Source: Sympetrum striolatum (taxonomy: Eukaryota > Arthropoda > Insecta > Odonata > Libellulidae). From it: DNA of 64,000 nt. A program made the translations under genes and the position numbers. The notes under the pieces were generated by a model. The model worked only from the letters and a program-made list of their open reading frames with translations, was not told the DNA's origin and made no database searches. Every line of letters begins with the position of its first letter. Position 1 is the stretch's first letter. The DNA lies in the NCBI GenBank assembly GCA_947579665.1, contig OX388350.1, positions 3,348,001 to 3,412,000 on the forward strand, read 5' to 3'. Positions 1-13,829 of this stretch are shown piece after piece.

Positions 1-149
1 GTGTAAATACCGTATGATATCCGTCGTTCATTCATTGGCTGTCGATGGAAATATTTCGGAGGTAGGTTTTCTTACAAATACATTTTCACGAATAGTTCCC
101 TTGAAATTTGCGCTCAGTGTTAATAGTCTATTATCCTCTTACTTTCTAT
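1..149. other. Unassigned left edge
   Basis: A short AT-rich edge. A 115-codon open frame runs through it on the plus strand, but it crosses the LINE 3'-end hairpin that follows on the minus strand and has no recognisable motif, so it is treated as chance. Confidence 0.4.
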
Positions 150-200
150 GTCTATGTGAACTCCCTGCAAGCCGCCTTTCGGCGTGTGTATTTTCCCTGT
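150..200 (-). mobile_element. LINE 3'-end fragment (CR1/jockey-like hairpin tail)
   Basis: Read on the minus strand, this contains CACACGCCGAAAGGCGGCTT followed by GCAGGGA. It is nearly identical to the sequence at about 27,830-27,855, which lies at the end of a clear LINE. The GCCGAAAGGCGGC core can form a small hairpin. No coding part is recognisable upstream, so this is a short 5'-truncated copy or a decayed remnant. Membership in the same LINE family as the 27.3 kb and 44.9 kb copies is inferred from this shared tail only. Confidence 0.5.
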
Positions 201-454
201 ACTCATCCGTGTTTTCAAACACTCTCTTGACACCAAATTCGGCTCCAAATGCACTCGATTGCGCAAATTCATTTGAAATGCGTAATTACTCCATTCCCGA
301 GGGTCTTGCTTCTAACCTGCTCGACTATCTTGTCACTAACTTCATTCAGTTTTACATTTGAGATATCAGTCTTCTAGAAGTTAACGGAGGCGAAAAATAC
401 ATTTCCAGACTTAGATAATCTGATTTCTAATCATATAAATGAAGTCAAAATATC

Positions 455-525
455 CGTAACGTAGTTCAATTGGCAAATTCATCCGATTAGAAATGGAAAG
501 ATCTGGGTTCGAGTCCCACTTATGA
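455..525 (+). mobile_element. tRNA-derived SINE head
   Basis: An RNA polymerase III type 2 promoter is visible. The A box TAGTTCAATTGG (462-473) and B box GGTTCGAGTCC (506-516) are both perfect consensus matches at tRNA-like spacing. The flanks do not pair into a proper acceptor stem, so a working tRNA gene is unlikely and a SINE head or tRNA pseudogene is the better reading. I found no matching body elsewhere in the window. Confidence 0.55.
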
Positions 526-3500
526 CATTTTTTACCTCCATTTGATCCTTGGGTTTCCCAGACATTCGAGACATTGTTCTTATTTTTGTGGTAAATCTCT
601 TTCCTAGTTTTTAAATATCTTTTTCCCATCAACACTACATTCCGAGAGAGCGAGTTAATTGTATTTCTAGAGCATCCTCTCCAGCTTTTTCTCTTCGCTT
701 TCCCCTCGCAGGAAGTCAAGGAAAACTCCCTCGGATCGAAAAAAGTGAGGGAAATGGAATACGTGTCATTTGTAAGGGGGACGCACCACTTTTCCACCCG
801 CATACAGCCCTAATATCAAAGGAATACGTAAATACCTACCGGCGGAGAACCGCCATCTCTTTTTCTAGGGCACGCCCGCAGCGCCAGCTCCGCAGGTGCG
901 GTTGAAAGGAGTACTAGCGCACTCGCCGTACTTCTGAATTCAGGGAATAGCTTTAATAAAAGAGAAAAGAGAAGGTGTGGCAGTCCGCGGGGAAATAGAC
1001 GGGGACGGGATATGTTTAAGAAAGAGGGTTTGAGAGCATCGCTGGGGATCGTGGGTTCGTCTCCCGGGGAATTGATCCAGCGAAGAGACGCTGGGTTGGC
1101 TTTGTGAGGGATCTCTGCTCTCTTGGGATGCTAACCTAAGGAAATCCGAGAATTAGAAATCTTGTGTTTGAAAATGGGATGATTCCAGATTACGGCTCCT
1201 AATCTTTAGAGTTCTTCGGAAAAAGAAATGCGAACAATATTTGGAGTTGTTTGAAAACGAGAGGTCTGAGGCAAATATTGACTGGATCGAGGAATAGATT
1301 TGGTCTTATCAAACGTGGAGTATATTTAGAATATAGTCTGTTTTAGTAAGGACGAGATGAAGTTAATTGGTCTCCAAAAATACAGTGATATCAATGTCTA
1401 AAAAACAGAGTCCTATTTCTACAGAAGCGGCAAGAGGAGATGAGTAATGGTAAATCAGTCCTATTCCATTCAGTCTGAATAGAAACGAATAAATGAAACA
1501 TCTAATAGATAAGTCGTCGACTAAGCCTCCATTTCAGATATTAAATAATCCACTGCCTCCATCTTCTCTTAGAGGAACCTTAAACTATCGTTTTACTAAA
1601 TTTCACGGCGTTACGGCCTCCAAAATTCCAATATTAATTTTATCAGTTCTATATTTTCTTGGCAAGAACGTAAAAACGTCGAAACTAATAGAGAGATGGT
1701 AAATAAAACAGTAATACTGCGAAATTTATTCATAAATAATGACATAATTGGTTCCCTCTTCAGTTTTATACGCCCTGTCAATCCGATGTGTATGAACTGT
1801 GACTCAGCAGCTGTTAAAATGATGGCATTAGAACACGTGCCCGCGATTTCCTCTCTCTCCATTTCCTTGACCTAAATTCGCCTCAACGTTCCTCTATATA
1901 TAACTGCCAGCCTTCTGTCTATTTTTGTTTAATGCTTAAATTTATCTCACGAGACAGGTTAACATACACCAAACATTCACTTCCTTCCATCATACCCAAC
2001 AACTTATACAGAAATTTTCCGTGTTATACTATGTGCAGTTGTTATAAAGCTGTGTATAATCCATAAATTTTCACACCACAATTGGAATCGTAAGTATAAT
2101 TAAGAATTAAAAGAGTCATTGATTTAACTTTGCTGTAAGTGTGAACGTCCGCAATACAAGCGGGAAGTTATTTTCAAATATTTAAAACATTTCGCATATT
2201 CTCGGTCAAATTTCGAGCCCAATATGTATTTTTATTTATCTTTAAAGATTATGTTTTTCTTTATTTCTTTTCCGTACGTGTTTGTAAACTTGTATCTAAT
2301 CAATATCCACCTCTGTATATGAACCGTTTTAGATTTTAGAGAAATTTAGGAGTTTAACTCGCTCATTAATTAATCTTTCGTAATATGATAATGAATGACT
2401 TTCTTAATGTATGAACTTAATATTTTTCACTAAAATTTTACAACGAAGGGCTTTTAGTACACAAAAGAAAGAGGTAATTCGAGCCTTACTAATAAAATTA
2501 CGGCTTAATTTTTTTGAGTGGGAGTCGACCATCATAACTTTAAACAATCTCTTACACGAGAAAGGCAACTATTAGCAAGTTATAAAGCACAAAATGGAAG
2601 GATGGAAGTTACTTAGATTGTATATAATTATTGTGATGATGCTGAAGTGGAAATTCGAGCCGCCGATTCTGCTGTGCACCTAATGACATCTCGTCTTTGA
2701 TGGCTAATAGTATGAAAAGGGAAGAATATGAAGGCGAGTTTCCGCTCAGGAGTTCCCTTCTTTGGCCGCCTTCCTTTCTGTCTTCCAACGATATTTTTCT
2801 TTCTTAAAGCGCCTCAAAGATAAGTCCGTCTCAAAGGTCGATGGCAGGGGGTCTATGGAAAAGGGACGTTGGAATTGATGGAAGTACCTGCATCTGCTTC
2901 CAAGAGATCGGAAGAATTCCCCGGAGAAATAGGTTGGAAATTATGGGATTCGATTTGAATTCCGCACCGATACCACTGAATCATTGTTACCATTGCAGTG
3001 AAAGAGACTTCTTAGCGAAGTGAATTATTCCGACAGAAGTTTACCTATTTCAGGATTACGGAAATGGGAAGTTTCGACGGAAGGCAGCCTAAATGCATTT
3101 CATACGATCCAAATTATTTCTCTCAATATTTTATTCCTTTGAAATTTTTATTGCACAAGAATGGTTTTACTTGTAAAGAGTATTGACTCCACGGTTAACG
3201 TTTTACGTTTCTGACATGGTTCTCTTCAAAGGCGCATATTTTTTGTTAAAAAATCAGCCATAGATGTAACAAAAAGGTGCTAAAAATCCCATAATTGTAG
3301 AATTATATTACTGAAATTAAATAAACCTTGTGCTTTAAACTCGCAATCATAAATATCATATATAGCATACAATACTTTAGTTTCTTATGCAATATGAATA
3401 TAGTCTTCATCAACTTAAGTACATGCTATATAATGTTGTAAAATGATTTAAACATGTTATGCTTCCGTAATGAAGAGTACGGTTTGCGTTATAGAGCGTG

Positions 3501-6500
3501 TTTTATATTTTGAAAGATAGCGTAGAAACATATAAAATTGTCAGAGGGAAGGAAAAATGTCGTTAACTATAATATCGCTCGTTGTGGTGGTCTGTAATAA
3601 TTAGCTACCTTAATGTTCCAATAAACCCTCGACGACTGCATTGGACGTGTGTAGATGTACTGAGATCGGTTAGAATCTATTACTCCATACCAAATAAGCG
3701 TTCTTTTCTTTATTCAAATTCCTATTTTAGTTATTAGTTAATTCCCGATATATTGGTTTTATTTCACCTCAGCTGCAGGAATGTTATTCTTCGACTTCCT
3801 CTCGCTACTGTTGAGTATGATACGGGAAATGTTGGTTTTCATCGCATACGAAGTTATTCAAATCCCCCCTTTTTTATAGATATCCGATTGAACGAGAGAT
3901 ACTCCAAACGATGGAATGATGAAGGCACGAACACCATGCTTAGAATTAAAGGAATTCGTATTTTCCGCACCATTTTCCTTTTGTAGGCCGAAACTGGTCG
4001 CTACTAAAACGATAGGTGGGGTCCGTTTATTTTTATGCGCCACTATTTTCAGAGTGAATCGAAAGAAAACGATTCCGACGCAGTTCTATGTCATGCATTT
4101 AAAATTATCTCTCTCAAACGAAAAATGGCTTCTTGGGAACGTTCTTTATACAAAATTTCGCCGAAAAAGATCTGAGCATTCCCATTTTGTGCCTGAGTTT
4201 TAATCGATGGGTTCTGATGAAGTATTCGGAGCTATTATAAAATAAATAGGATCTGTGGAATCTCATTGGCTGTAGATACTTGTAAAACATATCTGTTTCC
4301 AGGGTCATCGGAATTGCTTCAGTCAAATTTAAAATAATTTCGTTATTTATTTTTAATCAAATTATGTATTTTATTCCAAAAATTACAAGTATATTGGTGG
4401 TAACAATGATTAGATATATATTCAACAAAATCAAATCGAACTAAAAAATAAAAAGAACGCTTAGCGAGGAGCATGTATAGAATTTAAATAGGTCAACCAA
4501 ATTGATGGATTATTTATAAGAATCATAATTACTAAACAAGTTTTAATTTTAAGAAAGTAGTAATTATGTTTGACGTAATTCCCACATCGTAACCGTTGCC
4601 CTATTTTGTCAATATCTCCACCCTCAGTAAACTTCCCCCCGCAATCATCTTAAATTGTTGCTTATCGTTCTTGTACTTATACCTGCATTCATTTCAACTA
4701 TTACGTAAAATGTGTGCGACGGTTCAAGTTTATTACGAAGGGTGCATAGTATCCGTACTACATGATGTTTTTTCTCTAGGGGCGAAGCAACAATAAATCT
4801 CAGCGATCCGGTGAAGTATTTCTGAATTTTAAATTTGCCAAATGGTGATCTCTTACGTTGAACTTAACAAAATATTTTTATTATTTCAGGTGAGTCCTCA
4901 TCCGGCAGATGACCTGCAATCGTGAGTTACTTCTCGTCAATTAAAATTTCTTTTGGTGCATCTCTGAATTCCCCCGCAAACGAATTTCAAAGCATAATTC
5001 AAACGTACTCGTAATATGGCGTTAAGAAATTTGTCGAGCATTTAAAAAACAATATTACTTACATTTTTATCTTATTTTCTAGTTCAAGTGTGTTGCTTTA
5101 TTTCTCAACATATTACTCTGCGTCGTGTCTCTCTTTTCAAAAGTTACTGCCTCACCGAATTTCATCATTCGTGAAATGCTGAATACCGCGATAGTTCCTT
5201 TTCCACCCTTTGCCTTTTATAATTGTTGATGGGAGTTTCAATACCTCGGAGCACTGATCCACTCTACTTCATAACTTTATGACCCCTGAATGTTAATAAA
5301 CATTGATTTTGAATCTTAAGATCCACTTCTCCTTTGTGGTTATTGGAACGTAGCCGATGTACACCGTTCGACTCTATCTAGCGTTACTATATTCTTCATC
5401 AATTCCATGGCGTGTTTCATTTGTAAGTACATAAATTCATATCCTCCATGGTTACGTGAACACCCTCGACCATAAAAGTCAAGCGCCGTAGCGTTTCTTC
5501 TCCTCGGAGTGCTCAACCTTTCTCCTGTTACACATAGCGATGGTTTTCGCTTTAATATATTCTTAAATCGATTGTCTTCTTTAACATATAGTATTTATCG
5601 ATTTATTGTATCGATGTCTATCGTTGTTATAGAGATAAATCCGCTCTCATTCGCCGGCGATTTCCACGCCTAAAAACCGAAAGCTTTTCGGTGTTGACGG
5701 CCACAGAAGTGACTAAAGTGACAACGCGTGATTCACGTCCTCGAATAATCGGAAATGATCGAAAGCAGTGCGAACGTGTAACGGAAGCCCGTGTGTACCT
5801 TGCTCTACTTTATCCAAAATGGCTCGTTTTTTCCTCGCGCCATTGTCCCGTAAATGAAAGGGGGAATTCGTGTCGATCAATACTTCCCAACTTTTCGATT
5901 TTCATATTCGCGCGCTCGAATCGCGTGTTTTCCGGCCTCCTCCCGCTATACCGAATCCGGAAAATGGATCCGGCGTTTTAGTATCGTGTATCTTCGTTGA
6001 TATGCTTCGGCAGTGTAATTATAGCCGTAAGAAGGAATTTGGTGCTCAAATTTAGCTTCTTCCGAATTTCCAATGGTGGCCTTCGATTTTCTACGAAACG
6101 AAATAAGCAAAAACATGTGAATCAAAAGTGAGCAACATCTTTGATACAGGAAAGCGAACTGTCTTATAGATGCAGTTATTTAGTTCGGAGAATCGCAAAG
6201 TAGGCCATAGACTACACGCGTGCCATTTCCTTGAGCCGTAATATCCTCTTTCATAAGCAGTACTTCTCCGTCATTCCCTTTCTTCTTTCGAATCAAATCC
6301 GAAGCAACGTCTTTTTCATCTTGTTCTGGAAATGACTTCGTAAATTAAATTAGCGTATGTTATATAATAAAGTTACGCAGAATGACTGAAACTATTTCAT
6401 TCTCTTCGGGATTGCATCCAAAACATTGAACAGCTTTTCTCTCAATTTTGAATCTTTCACGTAGTCATCACATGCAAACTTCTTTTGAAATATTTCGTAT

Positions 6501-8727
6501 TTCTTTGTCTTTTTGCTCTCAGCTGAAATTCATCCACTGCCGAACTTCAAACTCGTTGATTATCTTTTCATTTCTTTCTACGATTGATCCCCATTCCCCG
6601 CTATTATTTTTGCTCCGATGTCACTCGCGAAATTCGTAAACGTCAATGGAATGCAGTAAGGTGAGCAGATTTACAATTTCGCATTTTCGCTGACTTCGAC
6701 AATGAAATTTAAGCCCCGCGGATATTTCCCAAACTATTTGAATCGAGGAATGTGATGTACTGCAGTAACGATGACATAATTTGCTGTTGGAATGTCGTTT
6801 GCCGATAATCTCCACGAAAGTTCGAAATTGTGCTAAATTCGGAAATAGATCCCGCGGCTATACCAAATTCCTGTCAGTCGGTGTAAGGAATTCATAGTTT
6901 AGAGAACTGTTTTTGAAACAATTCCGAGGCTTAGCAAATTGGGATATATTGTATGTATTGTATACAAGGTGAGCAATACGGAATATTGATGAGTTTCTGT
7001 CCATATAAATCGAATTTTCCTCACTCAGACTTATTATGTGCTCTTTTTCTTTTTCATAGAGTATTTTCTAAATGAGTTCTGTTAATTTCTAAAACTCCTA
7101 ACCCTAAATAAGCATATAATAAGCTTCCACCTGAAGTAGCAGTAGAAGATTTTCTGCTTCCAATTCACAACCATTCTCAGATGATATTATGATATTATTT
7201 TCTTGCAAAGTAGATTATTTGCTTTCCTTAGTCGTATGTGGAAGGTGTTTGCCTTTATGTAGGCTTAAAACAAACGAGAGAAGGTGAATAGCCGTATAAG
7301 TTGCCCAAAATTACAAACGACAAACCGAAAGATGGGGAATTGCGAATGATTTCGCTCGGATTCTTCCTTATGTGGAAACGAGATTGGGAGTTACGTATTA
7401 TTTAATTTTAGGAGCAGTGAGAATAATTCCGATGGAAACCTTATAGAATACTATCTTAAAATAATTTACGGTTTTTTTTAAGAACATCAATTTACCATTA
7501 TATTGAACAATAGAATTAATAACAGGTGTAAATATCAGTTATAAAGAAAAATACGATCTACACCGTCTTCATTTACAAACTTAAAAATCGGTATATAATA
7601 CAACTATTTATTTCTGATAGGATTTCCCATCCAGTTGCTGCGCTGGAGCAGTATTATTCGCCGTGCATTTCCTACTCACGATTCACATTTGAAATTAATC
7701 ACAACTATTCTAAGCACAACTTAAGCACAAATGCATAACAATTTATTCTTAAATCATTTCTAATTTCTCAGTGGGATTTCACAAGCAATGCAGCTTACTT
7801 TTACTCCGCTAATAGTCTGTTTACAAAAGTGTAATTGGATAGAGGTATTTGTTCTTTGTGGCCTAAGGTGCGTTTTGTGGCTACCTCTTTCTAAGAGATT
7901 CAGTTACTCGATTGGTTTCGGGAAACCTTCCAATTTCTTACTTCCTTTAATTTAACTTAGCTCAGTCTGTTTATTTTCCTTTTCTATTCCAGCCGTTCCC
8001 ATCCGTTTAATTCCCAGAACACTCTCTGTGTTCCTAAGCCTCCCTATTACGCAAACAACTACCTTCCTTTGAACTTTTTCTAACTGCTAAAGAATGCGAA
8101 GGTTCAGCAAAGAGTAAAAAACGCCTATTTCGATTGAAGCTGCGCTGCAGGTAGAAGTGCTTTGTTTTATATGAAGGCTCACCATAAATTGGAGACCGAA
8201 TTGTTAAATTCTGATGGCACAACAAATAATTACAGAGTTGATACGATTGGAAGGGGAAAACTCCACAGGTCAGTGTGTGTGGGGGTAAGGGGGTGATGAA
8301 AGGTTATTCAGGAAAGAGTGGGATTTGTGATAATCAACTATATAAGAGGGAATTAAGAACGGTTTCAAAACGGTGCCGATCTAAAACGATAATTGAAGAA
8401 AAGTTTATTTTAGTCGGAATGAACCCAAATCGAAAAATTGACTGCTTGAACTGAAGCCGGAAAACGGCATTTTCTCTGCTCCGATTTTCTGCTCGTACTC
8501 GACTTCATCGTAATCTTAGTTATATCGTCTTATTGTGTGTTGCGGTGAATTGAGATTCGCTATTCATTGTGTATGCCTCGCAAGCTAAACGATGCATTTA
8601 AAATAACGAATTCTGAGAACAAGGATAGGATATTGCCTCGCACGCTAAGTCCCTTAGACTCTTTTGTGAATGATAACGAATTTAATTTTAAAATTTTGAG
8701 CTTATCGCCATCCTCCGGTCATTTCAC
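526..8727. other. AT-rich non-coding stretch, no gene seen
   Basis: No open frame here carries a recognisable domain; all are under about 100 codons. GC-richer patches occur at about 830-1080 and 5640-5980. At 1048-1070 there is a B-box-like GGGTTCGTCTCCC with no good A box, possibly an old SINE scrap. I see no terminal repeats, rRNA or clear transposon ends. Confidence 0.5.
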
Positions 8728-8780
8728 CTTAAGATGTCAGCCGTTGACGAAACTATTTGGTTAATAAAACCTGCTGTGGG
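8728..8780 (+). mobile_element. Penelope-like 3' tail with hammerhead-like core
   Basis: The order fits a type I hammerhead read 5' to 3': a CUGANGA-like box (CTTAAGA), stem II GTCA-loop-TGAC, then CGAAAC, a short AT/GG stretch and AATAAAA. It resembles the hammerhead-bearing ends of Penelope-like elements, and the 28.8 kb minus-strand copy has the same plan (GATGTC, CCGTTGACG, AATAAAA). The coding part of the element is missing. Cleavage activity is not shown, and the CUGANGA box departs from consensus. Confidence 0.5.
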
Positions 8781-11700
8781 GTTAGTATTTTTTCTTTCGA
8801 CATCTGTGATGAGTTCTACAAAGTTACACTTGATCACAATAATTTTAAATGTATTGTTTTTAATGGAATGTGTAAGAGGGACTCGTATATGATTCTTGAA
8901 GCTTCGGAAATAGGTTTGAACCGGTTACACAGTGACTATCGTGGAAAAACGGGAACCGGACCGGAATTTTGTTGAAACGGGAGGAAAACCGGATCTAAAG
9001 TTATTTCGGTACAATGCCCTAGAATTAAGGAATGCGGAAACATCAATGGCTGAGAAGACTGATTTTTCGTTTGTTTAAGAACCGTTCGAAAGGCGAGGAA
9101 ACTGCACTGTTTGGTTTGATCGACGGGATTTCAAAAATAGGTCATTTTGGCAGCGGTTCGCACAAAGGACGATAATTCCCTCCAAGAGTTTTTTTCTTCC
9201 TCGGAAAGAGGTTTTTCTTTTCTGGCCATTTCCTCTGCGAGGATTATGTGGAAGAATATCGACTGCGAAGAACGTCCGCCCGAAAAAGTAGGCTGCGGCG
9301 AATATGAGGCGCAAAAAGTCGATGCGTAAAAAGAGCCGCTTTTCCCGTGTTTCACGGGATTTCCGAGATTTACACGGACTGCTAAAGATGGCCGAATGCT
9401 AATCTAACGGAAACAAATGCATACAAACTCCGTCTTTTTTTTAAACATCTGACGACTCGTTAATTATAACAGTCGATTAAAAACTTTTAGCAGCTTTTCA
9501 CAGGCACAGTTAAAATTTATCCACGAGTTCTCTGCTGGTAATTGACTGCTTTTAAATGAAGATTGAACCGTTTTCTTCGCTGATTCCCTATTTACTAAGT
9601 CGAGCGTAAAATCTCCAACTCCGTTGTATTTTATATCCTAGAAGGCGATATAACTAAACTTGACATCGCTGATACTTTCTCTGTAGGTTGCTCATAACAC
9701 ATCGCGACCAAAAGCTTTCTATGTTGAAAGATTAGTTAAATATTACGTTATTATGGTTTTTGTTTATAGTTGAATACTGAAATGTTTCTTTAACTATATT
9801 CCGATGATTATACGCATTTATTTTTCTTTTATTACGTGAAAGACACAAGTATATTCTTCATTTATCGGGTTTTACGTCACCATCACTTCCTATAAAATGC
9901 AATCAAATTTGTTTTCATGCAGGTGGCCTCGTACGAATATAATTAATTGTTCAGTTTAGTTACGACTTTCACCTCTAATAATTGAATATTATTATTAATT
10001 GCGAAGAACCGATATATTGAAATTGATACTCTTCATTCGGAAGCTAAAAATTGGCAATTCAACTGTAGGTGATGGCTGCATGAACTTGGAATAGTTGGAA
10101 TAAAAATAGTAAGAAAGCTTTCCCAGCTTTCTGTTTGAAATATGCAACATGTAAAATAATTAGTGGCCTAAGAATCGATGGCAAATTCTGCCTTTGCCAT
10201 CTGATGGATATGTATGAATGTTTCACAGAACAGAGGAGCTGACTATTTTTATGATGATTACTGTTAGCAATGATTGTTAGTGAGACCCAACAAGTTTCCG
10301 TCTGCCCTAGTGTTTTGATTGATATGGCTGCGAAGGAGTTGTTTATGTTTTGGTATCTCGTAGTTACTGGAAAGTTTAGTCTACAAGGAAGAAGCTTTCC
10401 TCAAATAAAATTTTTACTCACGAATAAACAGACATTCATTTGTTGTTGCTTAACATAACTATCGTACTATGACGGTTATTAATATTATTGAGTTATTAAT
10501 TATTCTGATCAGAATCTTGTGCAAATTAAATGCTATCGAAATAAAAATGTGGAAAGATTTGAATAACATAAACACATGCTTGCCAAGGCTCTTCCTTATA
10601 TTTTCATCTCACTTCTCATCTATCTTTAGAAAAAATCAGTTACAATTTTAATTTGAATTTGAACCCTATATTTTTCTTTCTAGTTATATCCATAATTTTA
10701 TAAAAACCTTAAATTTCTGTTCTATCTCTTTTCCATTGGCTTTTGTTTTATCGATATGAACCGTTTATTTTGTTAAACATTTAATAGTTTTGAAGTTTCA
10801 AAACTTATTTTTGTTACTTGAGATCTATGTAAATCGAAGGAAAAATTGCAGGTATTTTACGATAATATTGGAAGTGAATTTACATTGCTTAAATATAAAT
10901 ACAATGATTTTAAGTATTTGCCCAGGCTGCGTTACATCCCCATGACTAAAGTTTCTTCATTTCCACTTGAATCCATCACCGAAAGCAACCCTTCGCCAAA
11001 TTTGCTGTTGAGTGTGAATTCTCAGAACAGATAATCGTATCCTAGCAACGGCTTCCGCTTTCCGTTAAACAATTATCAGATTTCGCTTCAGATGTGGTTT
11101 ATCCTCAACATAAATAACGATATTTATTCTTGTTCGGTTTACAACGGATATTCGATTCCCTGATTGAATTAAATTATTATAATAATTATTGTGAATGAGT
11201 TCGTGAATACTTGAGATTAGAATTTTGTTTAACACTTTATCTCTCTTGATTATCAATGTATTTCTTCTTTTTCGGACGATGTCACATTGGCTACTATTGG
11301 GCCCTAATGTCGTCGCTATTTCTTCATCTTCATATCTTCATCTATCTATCAAATCATATGTTTCAATTCTCTTGTAATTTATCGTTTTCAAGATAATAAA
11401 TTTCACTACAATTGTATCTTCTTTATTTTTAGTTTAGTCTGTTTTTGCTTTTCGTTTCAATTTTTATAAATACATATTATCACTATTTATATATAGGTAT
11501 CAATTATGTTGTTTTTAGTTACAGTTGTATATAATAAGTTGTAAAATTTATTACAATATATAATTTATTTATTTATAAAAGTTGTATTTTTACATTGTAA
11601 AAACATTTTTCACTCATTTTTATAAGCTATTCTTGATGTATTTTATCTTTAAATTGGATAAATCCCATGTTAAAGGTTAATATTATTCATAAACGGAAGC

Positions 11701-13771
11701 AAAAGTCGTCCCGAGTGGTAGTTATAAGTAAAAAAAGATTCTAGTACTTCCGATAAATGTTTAGTGTATTTGTTGTGTGTTTGCGAGAGGATCTTTCCTT
11801 GGATGGAATCAAGACGGTTCCTCCCCCATTCCGGAACATCCCCAAGGAAGACATAAAAGATGACGAGGGAGCAAGTTGGGTTAAAAAGGAGGATTTGGGA
11901 AGGTATACAGATAGAGATTAGCAGTTATGAGAAGGGTTCCCTTTGAGGCCACGCGTAGGGCTAAAAAAATCCCTATAAACCCCTGCTTTTGGGCAGGGGT
12001 CAATATCCCCTCTGACTACGAAAATATTGTATTCTACTTTCACCATACTTTAAAGCGAATTTCGCGAAACTTTTTCATGAATAACGTTAATAAGGTTTAA
12101 TCGATCATCTCTTACTTATGCTCTTGTTTTATGCTTATAAAATGCTCTCTTTACTGATCACGATGCGTGGAAGAATTTCGTATAGATTACGAAAATCTCT
12201 GTGATTTCTTACGTTCGTGTAACTTGAAATCTCTCATTTTGTATTTTACTCTCGAAGTATTTATATTATATTCACAATAATGAAAACAATTTACGTAAAT
12301 TAGAAGGAAATGTGAGGAGTTTTAGGGCAGCGGAATGACCCTCGAAAGAAAGTTATAGAAACAGTTTTTTCGTCTTTAGTTTAACTATCATTCGCCACTT
12401 TAATTAGCAAACATAGTCTAATGGACAACTGACCCTATGATAGATAATCCATACCAGATATATTAAAGGCATATTTTTTATCAATTAGAGAATTTACTTT
12501 TATCATCTCCTTTCCCTCATATTGGTAAAATGACGGTAATTGGTAAATTTGAAACTTGCTGTAGAATCTCATCCTTCGATTACTATTTGTATAAATCGTT
12601 TACTAAGTGATTTGTAACGGTTGATGACTATTAAATACTTAAGTGGTAAATCAATGCGATAATGGAAGATGAGGTCAGAGAATATAATGGAGTACTTATT
12701 ACAAGTATGTTTATAAGTAACTTATTGTGAAATGTAAAGGAGCCTTCACGCACAGAGGATATAACTCACGTAAAGAAGCATAATGGCGTAAGAAACAATA
12801 ACTAAGTTAAAGGAAATAAAGTACTATGCTGCAGAAGGAGTTAGTTCACAATTTTTGCCATGTTGATTTCCGATCATATTTAATATGCCATAGCAATTCA
12901 AAGGTAAATCGTGTTTTTGGATCTCTTTCCGATCCAATAGCACCAAGTTTGCGTTGTTTTCATAATTTGCGTTGTGGACGATTATTCATTTACTGAAAGG
13001 CGTTTGAACAAGTAATTTTACTATTTAAGCATCATTAACATAAAAGTAACAAACAACAACTCTTCTTTGAAAATTAAACGTCATCCAAAAGGTGAGTCGA
13101 TCTTAGTCCTTCGCCTCTTTCTATTTGCGAATCACCTCTTTCCAGAGGCAGCCTCAGAGTGGTGGTCCTTCCGCATAGACTTGCGTTCGCCGGTACGCCA
13201 ACGAACTAAGCGTTGCATTGTCTGTCTCTTGGCATTTGCATAAATCAGGAGATTATCTTTTGATCTTCTCACACCAGCCCAGAATCTATGTGTCGCTTTT
13301 CCAAGTTTTCATCGTCAGCAGGAAGTGTTCCATTCGGGATCTCACCACGTGCAGCGAATCGCAATGAGTCTCTGAGTTTTAGACATTGGCAGGGATTTAT
13401 CGGTTTAAAAAAAAACTCTCTGCTTAAAGATAGAAATACAGCCTTAACATGGATAAAATCAAACTGACAATCTGTTATTGAAAGACGAAGGCTAATTCCC
13501 AGGTGCCTTGAACGTGTCAAAGAATTCTCTTATTTAGTTGGTCAGACCACCAGTAATCGAAGAAAAAAGAAAGGAATAGCAACGTAACCAGAAAAATAAG
13601 TCATCTACAGCTAATAGTGCAGGCATGAATGTATGGGAAAGGTTCATTAAAATTAATCAATGGAAGGTTTTTTAGCTTGTTTGTGTTACATGAACTCGAT
13701 ATGCAAAGGTGTTACCTCGCGGAGGGCCATAATAATAGGAAAGGATCATTTTTTATTATGAAGTAAAACTT
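8781..13771. other. AT-rich non-coding stretch, no gene seen
   Basis: Strongly AT-rich, especially 10,460-11,680. A GC-richer island at 9,060-9,360 is open on both strands (79 codons minus, 60 plus), with no recognised motif. A compact hairpin ACCCCTGC-loop-GCAGGGGT lies at about 11,980-12,002. A small perfect 9-bp hairpin GATGGCAAA/TTTGCCATC lies near 10,178-10,203. AGCGAATTTCGCGAAAC near 12,055-12,071 vaguely resembles a hammerhead tail but lacks the first box. Confidence 0.45.
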
Positions 13772-13829
13772 GCTCGATGATCCTGGTCCTCTAGCGAAAC
13801 ATTTCGCATCAATAAATTCTATTGGAGTG
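13772..13829 (+). mobile_element. Penelope-like 3' tail with hammerhead-like core
   Basis: The segment reads CTCGATGA, then a stem II (CTGG-tcct-CTAG), then CGAAAC, ATTTCGC and CAATAAAT. The GATGA box, GAAAC box and following TTC match a type I hammerhead with a minimal stem III, as in Penelope-like element tails. No reverse transcriptase or GIY-YIG sequence is attached, so this is a solo or 5'-truncated tail. Confidence 0.5.

Noticed and set aside
14..361. 115-codon open frame on plus strand
   Set aside because: No recognisable motif, and it lies antisense across a LINE 3' hairpin tail.
411..803. 130-codon open frame on minus strand
   Set aside because: It runs through the SINE head at 455-525 and has no domain; probably chance.
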